Made by a program: the position numbers and the translations under genes
Part shown: piece after piece, positions 25,769 through 32,909 of the stretch
Layout of the letters: each line of letters opens with the position of its first letter
How positions within the stretch are numbered: position 1 is the stretch's first letter
Source of the DNA: Flavobacteriales bacterium UBA4466
GTDB lineage: Bacteria > Bacteroidota > Bacteroidia > Flavobacteriales_D > Crocinitomicaceae
Direction: 5' to 3'
Assembly: GCA_905182335.1 (NCBI GenBank)
Contig: CAJJBE010000002.1
Span: forward strand, 218,501 to 282,500
DNA: 64,000 bases
Notes under the pieces: generated by a model
The model's database searches: none
The model's input: only the letters and a program-made list of their open reading frames with translations
Told to the model about the DNA's origin: nothing

Positions 25769-27397
25769 TTAGCCTAAAAAAGGATATCTATAATCATTTG
25801 CAGGAATAAACGTTTCTTTAATTGTTCTTGCTGAAGTCCAACGCAATAAGTTCATTGGTGCTCCGGCTTTATCATTTGTTCCTGACCCTCTAGCACCACC
25901 AAATGGTTGTTGACCAACAACTGCACCTGTTGGCTTGTCATTGATGTAGAAGTTGCCGGCTGCATTCTCTAGCTTTTTCATTGCTAGGTTTATAGCATAA
26001 CGATCATTCGAAATGATAGAACCAGTTAATGCATAATCAGAAGTACCATCAACTAAATCAAGTGTCTCTTCAAATTTATTCTCGTCATAAACGTAAATAG
26101 TCATTACAGGACCAAAAATTTCTTCACAAATTGTTTTGAATTTTGGATTTGTAGTCACAACTACTGTTGGTTCGATGAAATATCCTTTAGATTTATCATA
26201 TTCCCCACCAATAATTATTTCAGCATCATCTTGAGTTTTAACGAAGTCGATATATCCAGCAATATTGTCAAACGATTTCTCGTCAATAACAGCATTTATA
26301 AAATTTGAAGTGTCCTCAGGAGAACCCATTTTAAATGAACTTACCTGATCGATAATTATTTGTTTTACATCTGCCCAAATATTAGTTGGGATATAAGCTC
26401 TAGAAGCAGCAGAACATTTTTGTCCTTGGAATTCAAAGGAACCTCTTGTCACAGCCGTTGCAACTTCAGCAGCATCAGATGACTTATGAACCATTATAAA
26501 ATCTTTACCTCCAGTTTCACCTACAATTCTTGGATAGCTTCTATATTTTTCAATATTGTTTCCAATTTCTCTCCAAAGATGTCTAAATACACTAGTCGAT
26601 CCGGTGAAATGAAGGCCAGCAAAGTTTCTGTTTTTAAAAACAACATCACCAGCAACAGGTCCGTCAACAGATACTAAGTTGATTACTCCATCAGGAAGAC
26701 CTGCAGCTTTGAATAACTCCATAATAACTTGGGCAGAGTACATTTGAGATTCAGCCGGTTTCCAAACTACAACATTCCCCATCATAGCTGGGGCAGCACA
26801 TAAATTTGCGCAAATTGAAGTAAAGTTAAATGGTGTGATTGCAAATACAAATCCTTCTAGTGGACGGTATTCTAATCTGTTCCACATTCCAGGTAAAGAA
26901 TCTGGCTGTTGCTTATAAATATCAGTCATGTATTGAACATTGAACTTGAAAAAGTCAATTAATTCACATGCAGCATCAATTTCAGCTTGAAAGACATTTT
27001 TAGACTGAGCCAGCATAGTTGCGGCATTCATTCTATCTCTAAAAGGGCCTGCTAATAAATCTGCAGCTTTTAAGAAAATTGCAGCTCTATGCTCCCAAGG
27101 TAAGTTTGCCCACTCTTCACGAGCAGCCATTGCAGAATCGATGGCAGCATTTACATGACTTGCATCTCCATAGTTAAAGTGTCCCAAAATTTTCCCGTGT
27201 TCATGTGGGGGAGACATTGGAATCTTATTATTCGTACGAATCTCTTCACCATTGATGTGCATTGGCACATCAATAGGACTTTGATTGTACATCTCTTTAT
27301 ATTTTGCAATTAAGCTTGTATGCTCAGGAGAACCAGGAGCATACTCTTTTACAGGTTCGTTAATTGCGGTTGGAACTTTAGAAAGTGCGTTTGACAT
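25769..27397 (-). CDS. pruA: L-glutamate gamma-semialdehyde (1-pyrroline-5-carboxylate) dehydrogenase
   Basis: The 542-residue product has the length of the Bacteroidota/mitochondrial type P5C dehydrogenase. Aldehyde dehydrogenase motifs are FAITPFNFTSICANL, HFTGSTSVFRHLW (NAD-binding), IVGETGGKDF with the general-base Glu, FEFQGQKCSAASRAYI with the catalytic Cys, and EEIFGPVMTIYVY. The C-terminal KPTGAVVGQQPFGGARGSGTNDKAGA is typical of the P5CDH subfamily. It oxidises P5C/glutamate semialdehyde to glutamate with NAD+, the second step of proline degradation. It is convergent with paaD but has its own promoter and terminator. Proline dehydrogenase is not nearby. Confidence 0.97.
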   Translation of the reverse strand: MSNALSKVPTAINEPVKEYAPGSPEHTSLIAKYKEMYNQSPIDVPMHINGEEIRTNNKIPMSPPHEHGKILGHFNYGDASHVNAAIDSAMAAREEWANLPWEHRAAIFLKAADLLAGPFRDRMNAATMLAQSKNVFQAEIDAACELIDFFKFNVQYMTDIYKQQPDSLPGMWNRLEYRPLEGFVFAITPFNFTSICANLCAAPAMMGNVVVWKPAESQMYSAQVIMELFKAAGLPDGVINLVSVDGPVAGDVVFKNRNFAGLHFTGSTSVFRHLWREIGNNIEKYRSYPRIVGETGGKDFIMVHKSSDAAEVATAVTRGSFEFQGQKCSAASRAYIPTNIWADVKQIIIDQVSSFKMGSPEDTSNFINAVIDEKSFDNIAGYIDFVKTQDDAEIIIGGEYDKSKGYFIEPTVVVTTNPKFKTICEEIFGPVMTIYVYDENKFEETLDLVDGTSDYALTGSIISNDRYAINLAMKKLENAAGNFYINDKPTGAVVGQQPFGGARGSGTNDKAGAPMNLLRWTSARTIKETFIPANDYRYPFLG

Positions 27398-27413
27398 AAT
27401 AAAATTGTTTTTG

Positions 27414-27445
27414 CAAAAGTAATCATTGTTGTTTATCCTGACAAA
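27414..27445 (-). promoter_or_regulatory. Bacteroidota-type promoter of pruA
   Basis: On the minus strand TTTG (27442-27445) and TACTTTTG (27414-27421) are separated by exactly 20 nt, matching the Bacteroidota -33/-7 consensus TTTG-N19-23-TAnnTTTG. The ATG lies 16 nt beyond the -7 box. This is the best-formed promoter of the window. Confidence 0.75.
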
Positions 27446-27472
27446 GTAAGTTCTTTTTAATTTAATCCTTGA

Positions 27473-27580
27473 TTAAATTACGCTTCACAGCGTATTGTAC
27501 GAGGTACAGGCGATGTTGCAAGAATACTAGAAAACGGAAACTTATACTACAGTGGATTTGAATTTTCAAAAAGAAATTAA
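27473..27580 (+). pseudogene. 3' remnant of an unrecognised gene, no start codon
   Basis: Between a TGA and a TAA an open frame of 35 codons has protein-like composition (ASQRIVRGTGDVARILENG, then NLYYSGFEFSKRN) but no ATG, GTG or TTG start. It ends 43 nt before a strong terminator. It looks like the C-terminus of a gene whose front was lost, next to the left end of the proposed cassette. I do not recognise the family. It could also be a chance frame. Confidence 0.4.
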
Positions 27581-27623
27581 CAAAAATTTTCATAATGTCA
27601 ATACAAATAAATAATAATTAAAA

Positions 27624-27656
27624 AATAAACCCACTCATTTGAGTGGGTTTATTTTT
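27624..27656 (+). terminator. Strong bidirectional terminator at the left edge of the cassette
   Basis: A perfect 13-bp stem (aataaacccactc at 27624-27636, gagtgggtttatt at 27641-27653) with loop attt is flanked by As and Ts on both sides. It would end the remnant gene transcript to the right and could insulate pruA from transcription entering from the cassette. Confidence 0.85.
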
Positions 27657-27659
27657 GGT

Positions 27660-27690
27660 GGGCCTTACGGTGCCAGTTTCGAACTTTTTT
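27660..27690 (+). repeat. Left 31-bp direct repeat of the cassette
   Basis: The arms gggccttacggt and ttcgaactttttt are identical to those at 30876-30906; the six central bases are gccagt here and cctaag there. Conserved arms around a variable centre recall recombination sites with a heterologous crossover region. Confidence 0.75.
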
Positions 27691-27783
27691 AGAAAATTAA
27701 AATAATTAGAAACTTCACCCTTAGGCGTGAAATTAATTTTAGATATTTGTCGCATAATTGCATAGGTTGTGATCCTGCTACCA

Positions 27784-27796
27784 ATTGTTGGCAGTA
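27784..27796 (+). repeat. Left 13-bp inverted repeat (attgttggcagta)
   Basis: This is the exact reverse complement of 30817-30829. It is also half of a local imperfect palindrome (ctgctaccaa / ttgttggcag, 8 of 10 pairs). It ends 17 nt before the sigma gene start codon. Confidence 0.75.
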
Positions 27797-27812
27797 ATTA
27801 AAATAAAAAAAT

Positions 27813-28688
27813 ATGAATCCATTTTCGAATACCTATAATTCAGATGCATCTGATAGAGAATTATTTAAACGAATCAAAGAAGGCGATAAGAATTCCTTAA
27901 ACACTTTGATTAGTCGCCATCAGCCTTTTATCTATAATATTGCTTGGAAAATGACAGGTGACTCCGTAACTGCCGAAGATCTATCTCAGGAAGCATTATT
28001 AAAGATCATTTCAAATTTAGGTTCTTTCAAACACAAAAGTTCTTTTCGTACTTGGGCGTATAGAATAGTGAGAAACCATTTTTTAAATGACACAAAAAAA
28101 CCATCGCCATTATTTTCGACAAAATTTGAAGAGTTAGGAGACAGACTTGATGCAATTGAGAATATCCAATTATCAATTGAAGATCAGATGGCAAAAGCTG
28201 AAGAAATAAGAGAGGTTAGATTACAATGCTTATCAGGAATGCTACTGTGCTTGACTAAAGAGCAACGTATCATTTATATTATCGGTGAAGTTTTTGGAGC
28301 TGATCACAACATTGGCTCTGAAATTATGGACATTTCAAAAGCCAACTACCGAATGAAATTAAGCAAGTCCAGAAAAGACCTTCAGAATTTTATGTTAAAT
28401 AAATGCGGATTAGTAAATAAAGCCAATCCCTGCAGATGCCATAAAAAAGTAACTATAGCTATTGAAACCAAAATGATAAATGCCAAAAATCTACTTTTCA
28501 ACAAGAAGAAGTTTTCAACCTTCAAAGAAGCACTAGAAGAGGATGCAAATACGCTGGTAAACAAGTCAGATCAGATATATGTTGAGCTGCATCGGGACAA
28601 CAGTTTCAAAACCGATTTTGATAAAAAGAACTTCATTGCTATGCTTCTGGAAAGTAAAGACTGGCGGGCTCGTCTTCACCTAAATTAA
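27813..28688 (+). CDS. Sigma-70 family (ECF-like) sigma factor with long Cys-containing C-terminal extension
   Basis: The 291-residue protein has region 2 at residues 15-95 (LISRHQPFIYNIAWKMTGD, AEDLSQEALLKIISNLGSF, SSFRTWAYRIVRNHFLND) and a region 4 at about 135-190 (LTKEQRIIYIIGEVFG, ISKANYRMKLSKSRKDL). It then continues for about 100 residues. The extension opens with a possible metal-binding group, C198, C207, C209 and H210 (CGLVNKANPCRCHKK), and ends in charged helices. ECF factors without an anti-sigma partner often carry such C-terminal regulatory tails. The next gene is not an anti-sigma factor but a hydrolase preceded by a promoter-like sequence, so this sigma probably drives the cassette genes. 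What it senses is unknown. Confidence 0.82.
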   Translation: MNPFSNTYNSDASDRELFKRIKEGDKNSLNTLISRHQPFIYNIAWKMTGDSVTAEDLSQEALLKIISNLGSFKHKSSFRTWAYRIVRNHFLNDTKKPSPLFSTKFEELGDRLDAIENIQLSIEDQMAKAEEIREVRLQCLSGMLLCLTKEQRIIYIIGEVFGADHNIGSEIMDISKANYRMKLSKSRKDLQNFMLNKCGLVNKANPCRCHKKVTIAIETKMINAKNLLFNKKKFSTFKEALEEDANTLVNKSDQIYVELHRDNSFKTDFDKKNFIAMLLESKDWRARLHLN

Positions 28689-28706
28689 TTTTTTTTTCAA
28701 AAAGTC

Positions 28707-28736
28707 TTTGCACATCATTATTCTTCCTTGTCTAAG
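28707..28736 (+). promoter_or_regulatory. Candidate ECF-type promoter of the hydrolase-SDR genes
   Basis: TTTGCACA (28707-28714) and TGTCTAAG (28729-28736) are spaced like ECF -35 and -10 elements, the latter with the GTC core often seen in ECF promoters. An inverted repeat attattctt / aagaataat (28717-28725 and 28745-28753) overlaps the site. The only support is pattern and position behind a sigma gene. Confidence 0.35.
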
Positions 28737-28754
28737 TAAGAAAAAAGAATAATT

Positions 28755-29825
28755 ATGAAAAAGCAAAGTAATCATCGAATCGGAATTTACTCGCTTAGTA
28801 GTGACAGTAAAACAATTGATTCACCAGTACTATTCAAGAGGATAAACATACTCACTATATGTCTCTTATTTTTGGTTAACACGCTGCAGGCTCAAAAAAT
28901 TTATCCTGGTAAAGCATCAAAAATTGAGGCCGGAATCTCAGCCGATTTTCCCTACGAATCTAAGTACATCAATATTGGGGTACACAAAATACACTATGTA
29001 GAATCAGGCGAAGGAGATCCTGTTCTTCTACTCCATGGATTTCCATCCTCTACCTACGTATGGAGAAATGTAATCAACAAAATTGATACGAAAAAACGAG
29101 TAATTGCAATCGATTTTCTTGGTTTTGGAAAATCTTCTTTTCCTGAGAACCGAAACGTTTCTGCTGAGGCACAATATCAGATGCTGGTAGATTTTATCAA
29201 AGCAAAAGAATTGGAAAATCTAACCTTTTGGATTCATGACCTAGGATCAATTGTAGGAATGATGTATGCCACTCGAGTGCCTGAGAATGTTAAGGGAATC
29301 GCCATGTTTGAAGCACCGTTTATGCCTACCTCCTATTTTTATAAGTATCTTCCGTTAAATTTAAAGTTAGTGATGAGATTAACGAAATCTCCTAAAAAAG
29401 CTAAAAAGCTATATGTAGAGAAAAATTACGTTGGTAAGAAATTCCCCCAAATTCTAACCAAACGAAAACTATCAAAGGAAGAACTCGCCGAATATGCAGC
29501 TCCATTCGAAAATAAAGAAAGAAGATATGCTGCCTTGTACGGGCCGGATCCTGCTCAAATGTCCGCAAAAAAAGGAAAAGGAAAATCTGAATTTGAAAAG
29601 TTGATCAATGGATTGGCGGAGCAATTCAAACAAACCGATATTCCCATTCTTTACTTCTATGCAAAAACAGGTTTCCTTAACAGGAAAAAAGGAGTTGCTT
29701 ATGCAAGAGAACACTTTAAGAATTACGAGGAGTTTTATGTGGGCAAAGGCAAACATTTTCTAACAGAGAGTCATCCTCAAAAAATGAGCGAAGTGTTTAA
29801 TAATTGGTACCAATCTCTCAAATAA
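28755..29825 (+). CDS. Exported alpha/beta hydrolase of haloalkane-dehalogenase/epoxide-hydrolase fold
   Basis: The 356-residue protein has about 28 polar residues, then a hydrophobic segment (30-46) with a cleavage-like LQAQ, so it is probably exported. The hydrolase core shows HGFPSSTYVWRNVI (oxyanion region, 94-107), nucleophile Asp162 in WIHDLGSIVG, acid Glu186 in MFEAPFMP, and the catalytic His in GKGKHFLTES. The order and spacing match class II haloalkane dehalogenases. However, the two halide-binding residues of that class (Asn in HGNP, Trp in HDWG) are Phe and Leu here. A halide-releasing activity is therefore doubtful; an ester, lactone or epoxide substrate is more likely. It lies between the sigma gene and an SDR gene, 14 nt before the latter. 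Confidence 0.82.
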   Translation: MKKQSNHRIGIYSLSSDSKTIDSPVLFKRINILTICLLFLVNTLQAQKIYPGKASKIEAGISADFPYESKYINIGVHKIHYVESGEGDPVLLLHGFPSSTYVWRNVINKIDTKKRVIAIDFLGFGKSSFPENRNVSAEAQYQMLVDFIKAKELENLTFWIHDLGSIVGMMYATRVPENVKGIAMFEAPFMPTSYFYKYLPLNLKLVMRLTKSPKKAKKLYVEKNYVGKKFPQILTKRKLSKEELAEYAAPFENKERRYAALYGPDPAQMSAKKGKGKSEFEKLINGLAEQFKQTDIPILYFYAKTGFLNRKKGVAYAREHFKNYEEFYVGKGKHFLTESHPQKMSEVFNNWYQSLK

Positions 29826-29839
29826 AAAAGAATAAAATT

Positions 29840-30748
29840 ATGAGTTTTAATATAGATAATATCCCGAATCAGGAAGGCAAAATTGCCATTGTAACGGGTG
29901 CAAACATTGGCTTAGGCTTCGAAACAGCAAAAGCTTTAGCCAAGAAAAAAGTAAAAGTCATCATGGCATGCAGAAGCATTGAAAAATCAAACAAAGCCAT
30001 AGATAAAATAATTAAAGACATACCTAATGCAAAATTGGAAACAATGCATTTGGATTTGAGCAGCCAGGCATCTATTCGACAATTTACTAAAACGTTTAAA
30101 GCTGAATACACATCTTTAGACTTGCTAATCAATAATGCAGGAGTAATGCTCACTCCTTATGATAAAACCGAAGATGGATTTGAATTACAAATTGGTGTAA
30201 ATCATTTAGGTCACTTCTTGCTCACAGGATTGTTGCTCGAAACAATGGACACAACTAAAGGAGCAAGGATTATTTCACTTAGCTCTATGGCACACAGAAT
30301 GGGAACTATTAATTTCGAAGATTTACAATCTGAAAAATCCTACAATAGATTACAAGCCTATAATCAAAGTAAACTTGCTTGTTTGATGTTTGCACTTGAA
30401 TTAGACAGAAGATTAAAAGAAAAAGATAGCAATACAATCTCTCTTGCGGCTCATCCGGGGGCATCACCTGAAACGAATTTGGTAAGGCACATGACTAAAG
30501 TCGAATCGTTCTTGTTGGCTATTTTCAAACCTCTGATTTCACATAGTAACGAGAATGGTGCTCTTCCAACTTTAATGGCAGCACTACATTATCCGGTAAA
30601 AGGAGGCGAATACTTTGGTCCAACTGGGTTTAGCGAAACTAAAGGTAAACCCGGCAAAGCCAAAATCGCCAAACGGGCGATGAACAAAGATGTAGCTAAA
30701 AGATTGTGGGACGTTTCTGAAAATTTAATGGGAATAAGCTATCTGTAG
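29840..30748 (+). CDS. Short-chain dehydrogenase/reductase, retinol-dehydrogenase-like
   Basis: I start at the ATG at 29840, 14 nt after the hydrolase stop; an in-frame upstream codon at 29804 lies inside that gene. The 302-residue product has GKIAIVTGANIGLGFETAK (cofactor loop TGxxxGxG), MACRS (suggesting NADPH), NNAGVML, catalytic Ser in ISLSSMAHRMG, and YNQSK (Tyr-x3-Lys) at about 175. VNHLGHFLLT and the AAHPGASPETNL segment are typical of the retinol dehydrogenase/WWOX-like SDR group. With the hydrolase it would form a two-step path, hydrolysis then alcohol or carbonyl conversion, but no substrate can be assigned. Confidence 0.88.
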   Translation: MSFNIDNIPNQEGKIAIVTGANIGLGFETAKALAKKKVKVIMACRSIEKSNKAIDKIIKDIPNAKLETMHLDLSSQASIRQFTKTFKAEYTSLDLLINNAGVMLTPYDKTEDGFELQIGVNHLGHFLLTGLLLETMDTTKGARIISLSSMAHRMGTINFEDLQSEKSYNRLQAYNQSKLACLMFALELDRRLKEKDSNTISLAAHPGASPETNLVRHMTKVESFLLAIFKPLISHSNENGALPTLMAALHYPVKGGEYFGPTGFSETKGKPGKAKIAKRAMNKDVAKRLWDVSENLMGISYL

Positions 30749-30816
30749 AATAAATATTTATTAATTTACACTATTAGTTTTGAAGATATTCTTTAATTCC
30801 CTTGCTGAGAAAAACC

Positions 30817-30829
30817 TACTGCCAACAAT
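30817..30829 (-). repeat. Right 13-bp inverted repeat (tactgccaacaat)
   Basis: This is the exact reverse complement of 27784-27796 and lies 68 nt after the SDR stop codon, marking the right inner end of the proposed cassette. Confidence 0.75.
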
Positions 30830-30875
30830 GGCTAAAACGTTCATAGCCAGCAAAAGTTGGCTACGCCGTTTAGCC
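30830..30875. repeat. attC-like bulged hairpin
   Basis: GGCTAAAACG pairs with CGTTTAGCC (one extra-helical A), an internal loop ttca/cgc follows, then TAGCCA pairs with TGGCTA around an 8-nt loop. Two stems separated by an unpaired spacer with an extra-helical base is the architecture of integron attC sites. The core bases do not match the GTTRRRY/RYYYAAC consensus exactly. The right direct repeat begins at the next base. Confidence 0.5.
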
Positions 30876-30906
30876 GGGCCTTACGGTCCTAAGTTCGAAC
30901 TTTTTT
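30876..30906 (+). repeat. Right 31-bp direct repeat of the cassette
   Basis: It shares both arms with 27660-27690. In this copy the 3' half forms the perfect palindrome aagttcgaactt, and gggcc-ttac-ggtcc can form a small hairpin. Confidence 0.75.
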
Positions 30907-30937
30907 CTAGAGAATAGTTTGAGCTAAACCATTAAAA

Positions 30938-31324
30938 TTAATTTAACTTTCCAGGATATTCAAGCTTAAATTTTGGCACATATACATGAAAAAGGCTCGT
31001 GTCATCTAGATTTTTAAATGTATAGAACCCTTTCATTTGACCTAAGTCAGAGTATATCTCACAACCACTAGTATATTTAAACTTCTCCATAGGCTTAAGT
31101 ATAGGTTGCTCCCCAATTACACCTTGTCCATTTACATATTGGATTTCATTGAGTGAATCAAAGATATGCCAATCACGTACAAGTAGTTGCACCTCAAAAT
31201 CATTCGTGTTTTCAATCATTATCTTATAATTAAAAAAGTAATGTGAAGTTGCAATGTCCGAAAGGTCAGGTCTATAATTTGTTGATACAGATATTTGGAT
31301 TCCGGATGTAATTAATGTGTCCAT
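30938..31324 (-). CDS. apaG: ApaG family protein
   Basis: From the ATG at 31324 the product has 128 residues; a TTG five codons upstream is less likely. The protein is a single fibronectin-III-like ApaG domain: TSGIQISVSTNYRPD, YKIMIENTNDFEVQLLVRDWHIFDS, VNGQGVIGEQPILKP, and TSGCEIYSDLGQMKGFYTF are all family landmarks (the GxGVVGxQP loop is the best). ApaG of enterobacteria has been linked to Co/Mg efflux, but its biochemical role is not settled. It stands alone between the cassette and the nqr operon and is transcribed toward the cassette. Confidence 0.95.
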   Translation of the reverse strand: MDTLITSGIQISVSTNYRPDLSDIATSHYFFNYKIMIENTNDFEVQLLVRDWHIFDSLNEIQYVNGQGVIGEQPILKPMEKFKYTSGCEIYSDLGQMKGFYTFKNLDDTSLFHVYVPKFKLEYPGKLN

Positions 31325-31493
31325 ATTAGCTTGTTTCAATTCTAAGATAATAAATAATATTACATATAATTACTGATTGTATATACGTTAATATGTTCTA
31401 GTTAAAGGCGATTACCTTATTTATAATCAATCTAAATTATGTGTTATGACAATCTTCAGTCTTTTCTTCTAATAACATTGAAGTTGAATTTTA

Positions 31494-31501
31494 TATTTTT
31501 G
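31494..31501 (+). promoter_or_regulatory. Candidate -7 element (TATTTTTG) of the nqr operon
   Basis: TATTTTTG matches TAnnTTTG and lies 27 nt before the nqrA start. A clear TTTG -33 box is absent; TTG triplets at 31478 and 31484 are too close. Confidence 0.35.
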
Positions 31502-31528
31502 CATTTGTATTTATAAACGCTTTAATGC

Positions 31529-32893
31529 ATGTCTAAAACAGTAAAGCTTAAAAAAGGCTTGAATATCAGATTAATAGGTGCAGCCAACAAGGTGAAAACT
31601 GAAGTTGCTATGCCCAAAATGGTATCTATAAAACCAAGTGACTTTCATGGTATGACGCCAAAAATGCTCGTTAAAGAAGGGCAGGAAGTGAAAGCAGGAA
31701 CAATTATTTTTCAAGATAAGTATAATGAGCCTATTAAATTTTCCTCTCCAGTTTCTGGTGAAATAGAGAAAATAGTAAGAGGTGAAAAACGTAGAATCTT
31801 AGAAGTATTGATTTCAACATCTCAAAATCAAGAATTTGAAATTTCTGAGATTAGATCAGTTGAATCAATGTCTAATGATGAGGTGAAAAGTACAATGCTT
31901 GCTTCAGGTTTATGGCCCTTTGTTAAACAACGGCCACTAGATATTGTTGCAAATCCTATAAATGAGCCGAAATCAATTTTTGTTTCAGCCTTTGATAGCT
32001 CACCTTTAGCTCCAGATTTTAATTATGTCCTTCAAGGAAAAAACAAAGAGTTTAATGCTGGAATGGAGGTTTTAAAGAAGTTGACTTCTGGTAAGGTTCA
32101 CTTAACGATTAATGGTAAGGCTACCGCTGAGTCAACCTTTACAGATGTAAAAGGGGTTGAGATAAACAAAATCGTAGGTAAGCATCCTGCTGGAAATGTG
32201 GGGACTCAAATTCACCATATTGATCCAGTGAATAAAGGAGAATTTGTTTGGACGGTTAACGCGCAAGATGTTTCTATTATTGGGCGCTATTTCTTAAATG
32301 GTAAATACAATGCTAAGCGTACTATCGCTTTAACAGGATCAGAAATTAAAAACCCTCATTACATCGATACAATTATTGGTGCAAATGTTGCTGATATTCT
32401 AGAAGGACAAATCACTTCAGATAACGTTCGTGTTATTAGCGGTAATGTTCTTACAGGTGATAAGATTTCGAAAGATGGCTATTTAGGATTCTATCATAAT
32501 CAAATCACTGTGATTCCGGAAGGCAATGAATATAAATTCTTTCTAACAACTGGATGGTTAGGGCTCGGATTTGATAAGTTTTCAAATTCTAGATTATTCC
32601 CAACGTTTATATTACCTAAAAGCAAAAAGTTTCGATTAGACACGAATACGAATGGTGAGGAAAGAGCTTTTGTTGTAACTGGAGAATTGGAACGAGTTTT
32701 CCCTTTCGATATTTTACCAATGCAATTGGCTAAGGCCGCTATTACTGATGATATTGATGGAATGGAAAATTTAGGTATTTACGAAGTAGCTCCAGAGGAT
32801 TTTGCATTGTGCGAATACGTTTGTACAACAAAAATAGATATCCAAGATAAAATTAGGCAAGGGCTAGACTTAATTGCTAGCGAATGCATGTAA
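31529..32893 (+). CDS. nqrA: Na+-translocating NADH:quinone reductase subunit A
   Basis: The 454-residue product is a full NqrA: LKKGLNIRLIGAANK at the N-terminus, a barrel-sandwich region (GMTPKMLVKEGQEVKAGTIIFQDK, SPVSGEIEKIVRGEKRRIL), the LWPFVKQRPLDIVANP segment, and IHHIDPVNKGEFVWTVNAQDV later. NqrA is the peripheral cytoplasmic subunit involved in quinone binding. It heads the gapless nqrABCDEF operon, which couples NADH oxidation by quinone to Na+ export. Confidence 0.97.
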   Translation: MSKTVKLKKGLNIRLIGAANKVKTEVAMPKMVSIKPSDFHGMTPKMLVKEGQEVKAGTIIFQDKYNEPIKFSSPVSGEIEKIVRGEKRRILEVLISTSQNQEFEISEIRSVESMSNDEVKSTMLASGLWPFVKQRPLDIVANPINEPKSIFVSAFDSSPLAPDFNYVLQGKNKEFNAGMEVLKKLTSGKVHLTINGKATAESTFTDVKGVEINKIVGKHPAGNVGTQIHHIDPVNKGEFVWTVNAQDVSIIGRYFLNGKYNAKRTIALTGSEIKNPHYIDTIIGANVADILEGQITSDNVRVISGNVLTGDKISKDGYLGFYHNQITVIPEGNEYKFFLTTGWLGLGFDKFSNSRLFPTFILPKSKKFRLDTNTNGEERAFVVTGELERVFPFDILPMQLAKAAITDDIDGMENLGIYEVAPEDFALCEYVCTTKIDIQDKIRQGLDLIASECM

Positions 32894-32909
32894 ACTTAAT
32901 ACTGAATCC

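Larger units (their letters stand above)
27660..30906. mobile_element. Putative mobile gene cassette: sigma factor, hydrolase, SDR
   Basis: Three plus-strand genes lie inside a perfect 13-bp inverted repeat (27784-27796 / 30817-30829). Outside these, 31-bp direct repeats at 27660-27690 and 30876-30906 share a 12-nt left arm (gggccttacggt) and a 13-nt right arm (ttcgaactttttt) around a different 6-nt centre. The flanking housekeeping genes pruA and apaG have no link to the cargo. A gene remnant lies just outside the left end, and a bulged hairpin at 30830-30875. No recombinase is encoded, so movement would need an enzyme supplied elsewhere. The repeats are seen directly; mobility is inferred. 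Confidence 0.5.

Noticed and set aside
30876..30906. The gttcgaac in the repeat looks like the T-arm of a tRNA, which would make this a tRNA integration site.
   Set aside because: No acceptor, D-arm or anticodon stem can be built around it in either copy.
32874..32909. Early TTG start for nqrB inside nqrA.
   Set aside because: The GTG at 32910 gives the standard NqrB N-terminus MKFLEKYLHKMEPHF.
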